A stretch of 17,886 nt of DNA from JBBIOI01 sp037443425 (lineage in GTDB: Bacteria > Desulfobacterota > BSN033 > UBA1163), in contig JBBIOI010000069.1 of assembly GCA_037443425.1 (NCBI GenBank), forward strand, positions 1 through 17,886, read 5' to 3'. Positions 1-8,378 of the stretch are shown here, in pieces. Within the stretch, counting starts at the first letter, position 1. The number at the start of each line of letters is the position of its first letter. Position numbers and translations under genes: made by a program. A model generated the notes under the pieces. It did no database searches. It was not told the DNA's origin and worked only from the letters and a program-made list of their open reading frames with translations.

Positions 1-1363
1 GGGTTCCCACTCCTTTCATTGCCTCAAAGGAATTCTGGATCAGATGGAAGAAAGCATGTTTAAGCTGATCTCTATCCCCTTTTATCTTAGGAAGTCCCTG
101 AGCGAACTCCTTTATAATTTTAATCTCATTATTATTCAATTCAAGACAAAACATTGAGAGACTTTCCTTTATAATATCCTTTATATCACACTCTTGTAAA
201 TTATTTAATTCTCTGTGAGTATATTTAAGGAAATCATTTAAGATCTTTTCTAAACGTGTTACTTCCTTTATAATGGTTTCGACATACCTCTTTTCTGGAT
301 CCTCTTTCAAAAGTAGACGATCAAGGCGCCTTGCGAAACCGCCGATGGAGGCAAGTGGATTTTTTATCTCATGGGCAATAGAGTTTGCAAACTCACCAAG
401 CGCTTTTAGCTTCTCTTTATACAAAAGAAGTTCTTGGGCCTCTTTTAATCCTTGATTTAATTTCTCAAGGTTCTTATATAGATAAGCATTTTCAATGGCT
501 CTTGAAATATGCTCTCCAATGCTCACTAAGAACCGTATATCTCGTTCATCAAACCCCGTAGTCTCGGTTCCGTTCCTATAATAAGAAAGTGTACCCAAAA
601 CCCCTCCATTACTTCTAATAAGTGGAACACAAACAATAGAAAAGGAAGGTTTATCTTCAGTTAAATGATTAATCGATTGAGGGATACACATATAAAATAC
701 TCTTTTTGCAATCCTCTCCTCAAAGGGGTTCTGAACAAAATCTCCGCTCATAAACTGAACCTTCAATTCTCCCGTCTCCTGTTCTTTAAGCCTTAATACC
801 CCGCTGTCTGCCCTAAGAATTTTTTGCCCCGTAACTACAATAAGTTTCACAAGTTCATCTAATTTGAGTGTTGAGGTAATCGCCTTCCCAACTTCATAGA
901 AGGCCCCTAACTCCGATAGGTACCTTTCAGTCTTCTGTGAAAGATTCTCTAACCTTAGATTTTTTTCTATCTCTTTCGAAACAATACTCAACAGATCTAT
1001 TATTTCACTTGAAAATCTAATCTTCTTTGAAAATCTTGTATATAGGATTCCAAAAAATTGTGAACCATTAAGGACCGGAAAAAATGCAGCCGAAGGCTTT
1101 ATAAGAAACCTCTCCTTAGGTAGAAAATCTTCAGATTTTATGATAGATTCTCCGTCTACAAAAAAAGGCTTGCCCTCTTTTTTAACGCTGTAAAGAAAAC
1201 CACCCTCTTTTATCTCCTCAGATTTAATGAATAGGCATTCTGATGAAAATGATATAGAGGTGGATTTAATGATTTGGTCTATTTTCTCCCAGACGGGAAG
1301 ATCAGAATTTGATATAGATAGGATAGATTTCAGGAATTTATAGCTATCAATCTGCTCAAACAT
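1..1363 (-). CDS. Sensor histidine kinase with two GAF-like domains (partial, C-terminus outside window)
   Basis: The frame is open for 454 codons from ATG 1363 to the window edge, read directly by reverse translation. The predicted protein is cytoplasmic with no membrane segment. A GAF-like region spans about residues 1-135, then a short helical linker, a second GAF at about 155-295 (begins YEVGKAITSTLKLDEL) and a coiled stretch. The HisKA H-box is IAHEIKNPLASIGGF with the phospho-acceptor at His331. The N-box of the HATPase domain is HLIQNSFEAM around Asn444; the G boxes lie beyond position 1. It should autophosphorylate on His331 in response to a small ligand or redox signal sensed by the GAF domains. 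The signal is unknown and no response regulator is in the window. The start overlaps the galT stop by 8 nt, suggesting translational coupling at the tail of the dpp-dksA-galT operon. Confidence in the class is high; the target is unknown. Confidence 0.9.
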   Translation of the reverse strand, partial: MFEQIDSYKFLKSILSISNSDLPVWEKIDQIIKSTSISFSSECLFIKSEEIKEGGFLYSVKKEGKPFFVDGESIIKSEDFLPKERFLIKPSAAFFPVLNGSQFFGILYTRFSKKIRFSSEIIDLLSIVSKEIEKNLRLENLSQKTERYLSELGAFYEVGKAITSTLKLDELVKLIVVTGQKILRADSGVLRLKEQETGELKVQFMSGDFVQNPFEERIAKRVFYMCIPQSINHLTEDKPSFSIVCVPLIRSNGGVLGTLSYYRNGTETTGFDERDIRFLVSIGEHISRAIENAYLYKNLEKLNQGLKEAQELLLYKEKLKALGEFANSIAHEIKNPLASIGGFARRLDRLLLKEDPEKRYVETIIKEVTRLEKILNDFLKYTHRELNNLQECDIKDIIKESLSMFCLELNNNEIKIIKEFAQGLPKIKGDRDQLKHAFFHLIQNSFEAMKGVGT

Positions 1364-2366
1364 TTAATGGCTCTTTTACCTCTCTTAAATATCCTGCTGC
1401 CTCCTCCGGTGGAGTTGGGTTGATATAGAATCCTGTCCCCCATTCAAACCCTGCCACCTTTGTAAGTTTTGGCATAATCTCAAAATGCCAGTGATAATAC
1501 TCCTTCTCTGTTTCTAAGAATGATGATGTGTGAAGGACATAGTTATATGGAGGATTCTCAAGCACCTGATTCATCCTCTGTAGGGTATCAGATAAAATTT
1601 GTGCAGCTTGTCCATAAAGATAAGGCTCCATATGCTCAAAGCTTGGATAATGCTTCTTTGGAAGGATCCATGTTTCAAAAGGAAATCTTGATGCAAATGG
1701 CGCAATTGATATAAAAGATTTATTTTCACTTATAATACGACATTTTTGACGAAGTTCCTGATGTATAATATCACAATAAACGCATCGATCTCTGTAGTTA
1801 AAATAAGTTTTTGATCCTTCGACCTCTTCTCTAACTGTTTTTGGAATGATTGGAAGTGCTATAAGTTGTGAGTGAGAGTGTTCGAGAGAGGCCCCTGCAG
1901 CTAAACCATGGTTTTTAAAAACGATAACATATTTCAATCTGGTATCCCTTCTGAGGTCAATCATTCGCTCTCTATAAGCCCACAGTACGTTCTCTACTGC
2001 CTTAACTGGTAAAGTAGCAAGTGTTTCTGAATGATTTGGTGTTTCAATTACAACCTCATGGGCTCCGATCCCGTTCATCTTATCATAGACTCCATCACCT
2101 TCTCTTATGAGATCACCTTCGATCCTTAGAGCAGGGAATTTATTTGGAACAACCCTCAAGGACCAGCCCGGTGAATTTGGAGCAGTACCATTGTCCCTAA
2201 ATGCAAGCACCTCAGGAGGAGTCCTATCCTCATTGCCTTCACATAAGGGACAAAACCCTCCAACTGGCCTTCGTTCCTCAGGTAAAAAGTCAGAAGGTCT
2301 TCTGCTTCTTTCGGTTGAAATTATTACCCACATCTCATGGATTGGGTCTTTTCTTAACTCAGGCAT
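1356..2366 (-). CDS. galT: Galactose-1-phosphate uridylyltransferase
   Basis: Leloir-pathway enzyme that exchanges UMP between UDP-glucose and galactose-1-phosphate; in organisms with this GalT type it may also act on other hexose phosphates. The sequence has the N-terminal CPLCEGNE motif (Cys39, Cys42; zinc ligands in the family). The catalytic motif is EHSHSQ (His163-Ser-His165), corresponding to the HPHxQ motif of Escherichia coli GalT, with Ser in place of Pro. A second CxxC is at Cys195/Cys198, and the C-terminal HIT-like strand is YHWHFEIMPKL. At 336 residues it is near the usual 340-350. I chose ATG 2366 because GAGAGAAG lies 7 nt upstream; an in-frame TTG at 2372 would add two residues. 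It lies 33 nt after the dksA-like gene and overlaps the kinase gene by 8 nt. No other galactose genes are in the window, so a role in nucleotide-sugar supply for envelope glycans is an inference. Confidence 0.92.
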   Translation of the reverse strand: MPELRKDPIHEMWVIISTERSRRPSDFLPEERRPVGGFCPLCEGNEDRTPPEVLAFRDNGTAPNSPGWSLRVVPNKFPALRIEGDLIREGDGVYDKMNGIGAHEVVIETPNHSETLATLPVKAVENVLWAYRERMIDLRRDTRLKYVIVFKNHGLAAGASLEHSHSQLIALPIIPKTVREEVEGSKTYFNYRDRCVYCDIIHQELRQKCRIISENKSFISIAPFASRFPFETWILPKKHYPSFEHMEPYLYGQAAQILSDTLQRMNQVLENPPYNYVLHTSSFLETEKEYYHWHFEIMPKLTKVAGFEWGTGFYINPTPPEEAAGYLREVKEPLNV

Positions 2367-2399
2367 GGTCAATCTTCTCTCTCATGAAAAAAGGAAGGT

Positions 2400-2798
2400 C
2401 TAATATGGAAAGCTTCCTCTATGTTTACCCCCTCTGAGTCTCTCTGAGCGTTCTCTCAGCTCTCCCTCTTTTTTACAATCTATGCAAAGGGTTGTAATAG
2501 GCCTCGCTATCAATCTCTTCTCAGAAATCTGCTTTCCACAAGATTCACATATCCCAAATGTCCCATTATCAATCCTATCAAGTGCTTCTTTAATTTTAAG
2601 TATTAGTTTTCTCTCCCTATCCTTAATCCTTAAAAGAAAGTTTCGGTCTGATTCAAATGATGCCCTATCTGCTGGATCTGAAAAATCTCCATTCTTATCC
2701 TTTCTCATATCGATACAAGCCTTTTCGGCCTCCTGGATTAAATCGTGGAGTTTTGCTTCAAGTAAGCCTTTAAAAAATAATAATTTTTCTTCGTTCAT
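2400..2798 (-). CDS. dksA: DksA/TraR family RNA polymerase-binding zinc finger protein
   Basis: 132 residues, slightly shorter than E. coli DksA (151). The N-terminal coiled-coil helices flank the tip motif SDPADRA (Asp41, Asp44), which matches the DPVDRA tip acids that reach into the secondary channel of RNA polymerase. A four-cysteine zinc finger follows: CESCG at 84-88 and CIDCK at 105-109, with the family consensus RLIARP between them. The family modulates transcription initiation with ppGpp in the stringent response, or acts as a TraR/YocK-like variant. The C-terminal tail is basic (SERLRGGKHRG). An AAGGA ribosome-binding site precedes ATG 2798. It follows the dppF-like gene by 62 nt and precedes galT by 33 nt, so it probably belongs to the same operon. 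The assignment to DksA rather than a shorter TraR-like paralogue rests on the intact tip acids and all four cysteines. Confidence 0.88.
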   Translation of the reverse strand: MNEEKLLFFKGLLEAKLHDLIQEAEKACIDMRKDKNGDFSDPADRASFESDRNFLLRIKDRERKLILKIKEALDRIDNGTFGICESCGKQISEKRLIARPITTLCIDCKKEGELRERSERLRGGKHRGSFPY

Positions 2799-2860
2799 TT
2801 TAAATCCTTATGCCTTAATATCTTAAATGCATAAATAATAATATATCTTTTCCAAAAAAA

Positions 2861-3826
2861 TCAAATAAAATGGCAAGCTACCAGATGATCCTCTCCAACG
2901 TCTATCAGTGAAGGTTCCTTCCCTCTACATTTATCCTGGCCGATTGAGCATCTTTTAAAGAAACTACAGGCATGGGTTAAATCATCATTCAAATATTGCT
3001 CATCTCTAATAATAGCAATCTCTTTTTTTGTTCTATCCATCCTTGGAATGGCCTTAAGAAGGATTTGTGTATATGGGTGAAGGGGCCTTTTAAATATATC
3101 ATCACTTTTTGCCATCTCTACAATCTTTCCTTGATACATTACCGCGATCCTATCACTAATATATTTCACTATCCTCAGGTCATGTGAAATGAATAGATAG
3201 GTAAGACCAAGCCGATCCCTTAGGTCTAAAAGGAGGTTCAAAATCTGTGCCTGTATTGAAACATCAAGGGCTGAAACCGGTTCATCAGCCACAATGAATT
3301 CGGGATTCAATGCTATTGCCCTTGCAATACCTATTCTCTGCCGTTGCCCCCCACTGAATTCATGGGGATATCTATTTTTATCCTGTGGCTGAAGTCCTAC
3401 CATATCGAGGATCTCTGAAATCCTTCTGGATTTCTCCCTCCCAGATGCAATATGGTGAACCTCGAGCCCTTCACCTATAATATCTTCAACCTTCATTCTT
3501 GGATTTAGCGACTCATATGGATCCTGAAAAATGAATTGCATAAAAGGCCTCAACCTTCTTAACCCATCTCGATCAAGATTTACTATATCTATACCCTTAA
3601 AAATGATACGACCTGAAGTAGGTTCAATAAGCCTTAAAATCGATTTCCCAACGGTTGTCTTTCCACAACCACTCTCGCCAACTAATCCGAGGGTTTTTCC
3701 TTTTTTAATCTTGAAAGATATACCATCAACTGCACGAATAGCCTCTTTCTTTGAGGAAAGGAGTCTCTCCTTGAAGTAATATTTTTTTAAATCCCTAACG
3801 TCTATGAGATAATTATTATCTGGCAT
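2861..3826 (-). CDS. dppF: Dipeptide/oligopeptide ABC transporter ATP-binding protein (DppF/OppF-like)
   Basis: Second nucleotide-binding subunit of the peptide importer encoded upstream. Walker A GESGCGKT is at residues 50-57, the Q-loop around Gln101, signature FSGGQRQR at 157-164, Walker B FIVADEP at 177-183 and the H-switch at His215. The C-terminal oligo_HPY domain (HPYTQILLKAIP) is present. It ends with four cysteines spaced C-x5-C-x6-C-x17-C, the pattern seen in peptide-transporter ATPases reported to carry an [4Fe-4S] cluster. At 321 residues the length is typical for OppF/DppF. The gene follows the dppD-like gene with a 42-nt gap. AAAGG just before ATG 3826 is close to the start and therefore a weak ribosome site. 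Substrate specificity (di-, oligo- or murein peptides, or nickel) cannot be decided from this subunit. Confidence 0.92.
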   Translation of the reverse strand: MPDNNYLIDVRDLKKYYFKERLLSSKKEAIRAVDGISFKIKKGKTLGLVGESGCGKTTVGKSILRLIEPTSGRIIFKGIDIVNLDRDGLRRLRPFMQFIFQDPYESLNPRMKVEDIIGEGLEVHHIASGREKSRRISEILDMVGLQPQDKNRYPHEFSGGQRQRIGIARAIALNPEFIVADEPVSALDVSIQAQILNLLLDLRDRLGLTYLFISHDLRIVKYISDRIAVMYQGKIVEMAKSDDIFKRPLHPYTQILLKAIPRMDRTKKEIAIIRDEQYLNDDLTHACSFFKRCSIGQDKCRGKEPSLIDVGEDHLVACHFI

Positions 3827-3868
3827 TTCCTTTAACCTAAAATCATTTAATTCTTTGTGGTTAAGAAA

Positions 3869-4861
3869 TTAATTTAACTCTTTCCATCTTAAACAACGAC
3901 TAAAATGCTCGGAATCTACTAAAAAAAATGAAGGCTCATCCTTTTTACATTCTTCAGTGGCCATATAGCATCTTGGATGGAATTTACATCCATTGGGTAA
4001 ATCCATAGGATTTGGAACTTGACCTGAAATTGCATTAAGCCTTTTTCTTTCTTCCTCTAATTTTGGAATTGACTCGAGCAACCCTTTTGTATAAGGATGC
4101 TTTGTATTGTTAAAAATTTTTCCCACCGGTCCCATTTCAACGATTCGACCTGCATACATAACTGCCACTCGGTCGGCTATCTCTGAGACAATCCCCAAAT
4201 CATGTGTAATGAGCATAATAGCCATCCCCATATCCTTTTGAATTTCCTTGAGCAGTGAAAGTACCTGAGCCTGAATGGTAACATCAAGGGCAGTTGTTGG
4301 TTCATCTGCAATCAAGAGTTTTGGTTCGCATGAGAGAGCCATTGCGATCATTGCACGTTGTCTCATCCCTCCGCTTAATTGATGAGGATAGTCATCTATC
4401 CTTTTTTCGGGAAAAGGAATCTTTACTTTTCTTAACATCTCAATGGCCTTTTTTCTGGCCTCTTTTTTACTAAGTCCCTGATGAAGTTCAATGGCCTCTA
4501 TAATCTGATCACCAATCGTGAATACTGGATTAAGAGAAGTCATCGGTTCTTGAAATATCATGGATATCTCATTTCCCCTTATCTTCTGCATCTCGCTCTC
4601 ACTAAGACTTATCATTTCTTTTCCATTAAATATTATTTCACCACTTATAACCTTACCAGGTGGACATGGAATAAGTTTGAGTATGGAAAGTGCTGTAACA
4701 CTTTTTCCACATCCTGATTCACCCACAAGACATAGAATTTCGGAGCTATAAATATCAAAGCTTACATCCTCAACCGCCCTCACTATACCTTCCTCGGTAA
4801 AAAAATGTATGGTTAAAGAACGAACCTTTAAAATGGAATCTTTTAATTCAGGATTTTTCAT
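3869..4861 (-). CDS. dppD: Dipeptide/oligopeptide ABC transporter ATP-binding protein (DppD/OppD-like)
   Basis: First nucleotide-binding subunit of the importer, 330 residues. Walker A GESGCGKS is at 47-54, the signature LSGGMRQRAMIAMAL has Met in place of Gln as is usual for OppD/DppD, and Walker B is LLIADEPTTALD followed by the H-switch LITHDLG. The C-terminal oligo_HPY region (HPYTKGLLESIP) ends with cysteines spaced C-x5-C-x6-C-x17-C, the same pattern as in the DppF-like partner. That is the probable [4Fe-4S] site known from some members of the family. The start codon overlaps the stop of the preceding permease gene as ATGA (4858-4861), a classical translational coupling. It forms a heterodimer with the DppF-like protein on the cytoplasmic face of the permease pair. 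Confidence 0.93.
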   Translation of the reverse strand: MKNPELKDSILKVRSLTIHFFTEEGIVRAVEDVSFDIYSSEILCLVGESGCGKSVTALSILKLIPCPPGKVISGEIIFNGKEMISLSESEMQKIRGNEISMIFQEPMTSLNPVFTIGDQIIEAIELHQGLSKKEARKKAIEMLRKVKIPFPEKRIDDYPHQLSGGMRQRAMIAMALSCEPKLLIADEPTTALDVTIQAQVLSLLKEIQKDMGMAIMLITHDLGIVSEIADRVAVMYAGRIVEMGPVGKIFNNTKHPYTKGLLESIPKLEEERKRLNAISGQVPNPMDLPNGCKFHPRCYMATEECKKDEPSFFLVDSEHFSRCLRWKELN

Positions 4862-5739
4862 CGCACTCCACGGAGCCTCGGGTCAAGTGCATCTCTTAGC
4901 CCTTCACCTACGAGATTAAAAGAAAGAACTGTAATTAGAATTGCCAATCCAGGAAAGACAGTAAGCCACCATGCATCGAAGATGTATGTTCTTCCCTCTG
5001 TAAGAATATTTCCCCAGCTCGGTGTGGGAGGTTGTGCTCCAAAGCCAAGAAAACTCAGCCCAGCCTCAACAAGAATGGCTGAGGCCACATCGAGTGTAGC
5101 TGTAACGAAAACAGGTGCCAATGCATTTGGAAGTATATGCCGAAAGATGATCCTTGAATCTTTTACACCCAACGCCCGCGCTGCTTGAACATAATCTCTC
5201 TCTCTCAGAGATAGAAATTCTGCCCTTACAAATCGGGCCGTTCCCATCCAGGATGTAATCCCGATTACAATCATTACTTTTAAAAGACTTGGTCCTAAGA
5301 GTGCAACAATAGTAAGAATAAGAAAGAATGATGGAAAACATAGCATAATATCTACAAATCGCATCAGCAAAGAATCAACCCATCCTCCGTAATATCCTGA
5401 AATTGATCCAATAAGGATACCGATAAAAATAGATATGGCAACTGCAACAAACCCTACAGATAGTGAAATCTGAGAGCCATATAGCATACGCGTGAATAGA
5501 TCTCTTCCCAGATGGTCTGTTCCTAAATAGTGCTCAAGAGACGGTGGCGAAAGCTTCTTAGAGATATTTGTCTGACCAGGGTCATAGGGCGTTAATAGGG
5601 AGCCAAGGCCAAAGCGTGTTAGACCTGCAATAATAAACATTATGATGATAACTATTAGGCCACCCATTGCCAATCTATTCTTCTTAAAATACCACCAGAA
5701 GTTTTTTGGTACTGGCTTAAAAGATGTCTCTTTATCCAT
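4858..5739 (-). CDS. dppC: Peptide ABC transporter permease (DppC/OppC-like)
   Basis: Inner-membrane permease of 293 residues. It has the OppC-type N-terminal segment (WYFKKNRLAMGGLIVIII), a first transmembrane helix at about 24-48, then the periplasmic stretch with DHLGRDLFTRMLYG. Five further hydrophobic segments follow. The EAA-type coupling loop that contacts the ATPases is YVQAARALGVKDSRIIFRHI, followed by LPNALAPV. The C-terminal DPRLRG is conserved in the family. AAGGA lies 6 nt upstream of ATG 5739, and the first 8 nt overlap the end of dppB. It pairs with the DppB-like permease to form the substrate channel. Confidence 0.93.
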   Translation of the reverse strand: MDKETSFKPVPKNFWWYFKKNRLAMGGLIVIIIMFIIAGLTRFGLGSLLTPYDPGQTNISKKLSPPSLEHYLGTDHLGRDLFTRMLYGSQISLSVGFVAVAISIFIGILIGSISGYYGGWVDSLLMRFVDIMLCFPSFFLILTIVALLGPSLLKVMIVIGITSWMGTARFVRAEFLSLRERDYVQAARALGVKDSRIIFRHILPNALAPVFVTATLDVASAILVEAGLSFLGFGAQPPTPSWGNILTEGRTYIFDAWWLTVFPGLAILITVLSFNLVGEGLRDALDPRLRGVR

Positions 5740-6691
5740 ATCTTATCCTTGGATCAGCAATCCCATAAAGGATATCGGCAATAAAATTCCCTGCAAGTGT
5801 AAGTACAGCAGAGATCGTTGTAATTGTCATAACCACTGGATAGTCTCTTGCAAGAACAGCCTGGTAGGCAAGCCTCCCTATTCCAGGCCATGCAAATACT
5901 GTCTCCATTATTATTGATCCACCAATCAGACTTGGGATTAAAAATCCGAAGATAGTGATAATGGGAAGCAGTGCATTTCTTAGTGCATGTTTATAGTAGA
6001 CCGTATCCTCTGGCAACCCTTTTGCCCGTGCAGTACGGACATAGTCTTGCCTAATTACCTCAAGCATACTTGACCGTGTGTAGCGGGATAGACCCCCTAT
6101 ACCATGAATCGCCATAATTATTGCTGGTAGCATTAAATGCCACAAGCGATCAAAGACTATTTCAACGTCGGTAAATTCCTCTATAACAAATGACCTCATA
6201 CCCAGCACAGGGTAGCCAAATAGTTTCACCGTTGCAAGTATTAAAAGATAAGCAATCCAGAAGCTTGGGATCGATATCCCAAGATAAGCACCGAATGTCC
6301 CAATACGATCCAGAAATGAATACTGTCTGCGTGCTGAAAAAACACCAAGAGGTATTGCAAGTGAAAAAATTATTAAAACAGCAACCAGGTTCAATAGTAA
6401 TGTGTTCCAGATTCTCTCATTTATCTTCTCCAATACCGGTCTTCCATCTTTAAAGGAGTATAGCTGACCGGTAAATAGGCGTTTAAGCCATAGAAAGTAT
6501 TGTTTATAGATTGGTTTATCAAGGTCATAGTTCTTCTCCATCTGCTCGATGATCTTTGGAGAAACTTTTGGATCCATGGTCAACGCAATAGGACTGCCAG
6601 GAGATTGTGTAATAATAACCCATGAAATAATGCTGATACCGACAAGGGTAATAAATGTATAAATAAGCCTTCTTATTATGTATTCAATCAT
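5732..6691 (-). CDS. dppB: Peptide ABC transporter permease (DppB/OppB-like)
   Basis: Inner-membrane permease. I chose ATG 6691 (MIEYIIRRLIYTFITLVG), giving 319 residues. GGAGAGATAGG lies just upstream, the start is 4 nt after the binding-protein stop, and family members begin with this helix. The longer reading from ATG 6727 would overlap the preceding gene by 32 nt. It shows six hydrophobic segments. The EAA loop is VRTARAKGLPEDTVYYKHAL followed by RNALLPI, and the C-terminal ADPRIRYG matches OppB/DppB. It forms a heterodimer with the DppC-like protein. An 8-nt overlap with dppC shows tight coupling. Confidence 0.93.
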   Translation of the reverse strand: MIEYIIRRLIYTFITLVGISIISWVIITQSPGSPIALTMDPKVSPKIIEQMEKNYDLDKPIYKQYFLWLKRLFTGQLYSFKDGRPVLEKINERIWNTLLLNLVAVLIIFSLAIPLGVFSARRQYSFLDRIGTFGAYLGISIPSFWIAYLLILATVKLFGYPVLGMRSFVIEEFTDVEIVFDRLWHLMLPAIIMAIHGIGGLSRYTRSSMLEVIRQDYVRTARAKGLPEDTVYYKHALRNALLPIITIFGFLIPSLIGGSIIMETVFAWPGIGRLAYQAVLARDYPVVMTITTISAVLTLAGNFIADILYGIADPRIRYG

Positions 6692-6695
6692 ATAC

Positions 6696-8339
6696 CTATC
6701 TCTCCATAAAAATCTGTCGTGGAACATACCATTTTATTAAATCATACATCAGACCAGCCTTCTCCATCTTGATTTCTCGAAGGACTTCATTTCCACTTCT
6801 ATCCCTTTCTTTAATAAAGAATTTTCTTTGAAGGGCAGACAAACCTAATGGGACATAAAGAAATGTATAAGGTTGATCTTCTGCAATAAGCTCATGTATT
6901 CGCCAATAGATCTTTTTCCTCTTCTCTGTATCATACTCCCTTCTTCCTTCCTCAAGGAGTTTATCAACCTCTGGATTACTGTACGAAATGGTGTTAAAAC
7001 CCTTCTCTATCTGACTCGAATGCCATATCTCATATGCATCAGGATCCACAGAGAGGGCCCATCCAAGGATACATGCATCAAAATGTCTCGGTATAATAAA
7101 ATTTTTTAGGAATACACTCCATTCATATAATTCAAATTTCACATCTATACCAATCTCTTTTAGCTGTCTTTGAACAAGCACACCAATATCCCTTCGAGTA
7201 TCATTACCACTATTTGTGATGAGTGTGAAACGAAACGGTTTTCCATCCCGATCCAATACTCCATCACCATTGCTATCCCTCCACCCTGCCTCGTAAAGAA
7301 GCCTTTTTGATCTTTCTGGGTCAAAGGGAAGGGGTTTTACATTTGGGTTGGAATACCAGAGATGGTTTGGAAATGGACCACTTGCTACAGTTCCATAACC
7401 ATATAGAACATATTGAACTATCTCTTCTCGATTTATTGCATGGGTGAGTGCGTGCCTGACCCTTCTATCTTTAAAAAGCTCATTTTTAAGATTATATCCA
7501 ATATAGGTGTAACCTAAACTCGGTTGAGAATAGGTTTTAAGAAAAGGAACTTTACTCATTCTCTGAAATTGATAAGGAAATAGACCTGAATAGTCTACCC
7601 CCTTTGTAAGTATCTCCATTTCGCTCAAAGCCGTTTCTGGTATTATCCTATATATGATCCTGTCGAGATTAGGTCGACCCTCAAAATATTTTGGATTGGC
7701 CTCAAGAACAATCTTCTCATCACTTACCCATTCAACAAAACGAAAAGGCCCTGTCCCTATAGGACGTCGATTAAATGGAGAGGTATTTATGTCCTCTTTT
7801 TCTAAAATATGTTTTGGAATAATACCTATACTCCAGGTCTCAAGTCCAGGAGAAAAAGGTTCTCGATAGGTGACACGAAAGGTATAAGGATCCAATGCTT
7901 CAGCCTTTTTAACAAGTTCATAACTACTTCTTCTCACTGTATTTGTCTTTTCATCCATAATCTTATCATATGTAAATTTCACATCATATGATGTAAACTC
8001 TTTTCCATCGTGCCACAGGACACCTTTTCGTAAGTAAAAAGTTATTTTAGGCTCACTACCATCCTCAACTTTCCATGACTCTGCGAGATCTCCAACAAAG
8101 TTTTTAAGCTCTCTATCATATTTTATTAAACCATTAAATACCAGGGAATTAATCTCACTCGAGGCAGAATCCTGTGCAAGTACAGGGTTTAAGAATGAGG
8201 CATCACCAATTGAACTAATAACCAACTGGTTTACCTTTTGTGGAGGCCTTGAGCTTACGAAGAATATGTTTATCCCTAAAATGAGAAGAAAAATGATAGG
8301 AGGTAAAAAGAGGACCTTTTTTATCCTCATAGATTTCAT
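6696..8339 (-). CDS. Periplasmic peptide-binding protein, SBP family 5 (DppA/OppA-like)
   Basis: About 547 residues, in the usual range for SBP_bac_5 proteins. A basic n-region (RIKK) and a hydrophobic core (VLFLPPIIFLLILGINIFF) form a signal peptide or membrane anchor. No lipobox cysteine is visible. The mature part carries family features: LVFNGLIKYDRELK, FYLRKGVLWHDGKEFTSYDV and RPIGTGPFRFVEW, then a C-terminal lobe with LYEAGWRDSNGDGVLDRDGK. It should deliver peptides or related ligands to the DppB/C-like permease downstream. The start is uncertain: ATG 8339, ATG 8330 and GTG 8369 are all in frame and none has a Shine-Dalgarno sequence. I took ATG 8339 because it gives a normal signal-peptide n-region. 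The rlpA-like stop lies just upstream (8379-8381). Confidence 0.9.
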   Translation of the reverse strand: MKSMRIKKVLFLPPIIFLLILGINIFFVSSRPPQKVNQLVISSIGDASFLNPVLAQDSASSEINSLVFNGLIKYDRELKNFVGDLAESWKVEDGSEPKITFYLRKGVLWHDGKEFTSYDVKFTYDKIMDEKTNTVRRSSYELVKKAEALDPYTFRVTYREPFSPGLETWSIGIIPKHILEKEDINTSPFNRRPIGTGPFRFVEWVSDEKIVLEANPKYFEGRPNLDRIIYRIIPETALSEMEILTKGVDYSGLFPYQFQRMSKVPFLKTYSQPSLGYTYIGYNLKNELFKDRRVRHALTHAINREEIVQYVLYGYGTVASGPFPNHLWYSNPNVKPLPFDPERSKRLLYEAGWRDSNGDGVLDRDGKPFRFTLITNSGNDTRRDIGVLVQRQLKEIGIDVKFELYEWSVFLKNFIIPRHFDACILGWALSVDPDAYEIWHSSQIEKGFNTISYSNPEVDKLLEEGRREYDTEKRKKIYWRIHELIAEDQPYTFLYVPLGLSALQRKFFIKERDRSGNEVLREIKMEKAGLMYDLIKWYVPRQIFMER

Positions 8340-8378
8340 TATAAGGGAAAAATTCTGATATAACAACACAAGCTGTGC

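Noticed and set aside
5642..5917. 91-codon plus-strand ORF over the dppB/dppC junction, and similar ORFs such as 2482-2826 and 2107-2403
   Set aside because: They are antisense to well-supported genes, have no recognisable domains, and have compositions expected of shadow frames.
6692..6727. Longer N-terminus for the DppB-like permease starting at 6727
   Set aside because: It would overlap the end of the binding-protein gene, and the extra residues (FHDRFLWRDRY) are unlike the family. ATG 6691 has a good ribosome site and starts at the first conserved helix.
8321..8345. TATAAT-like sequence (TTATAATGAAA) near the start of the peptide-binding protein gene on the minus strand
   Set aside because: No -35 at a proper distance, and it overlaps one of the candidate start codons. 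Gene spacing to rlpA is short, so read-through from the operon promoter is simpler.
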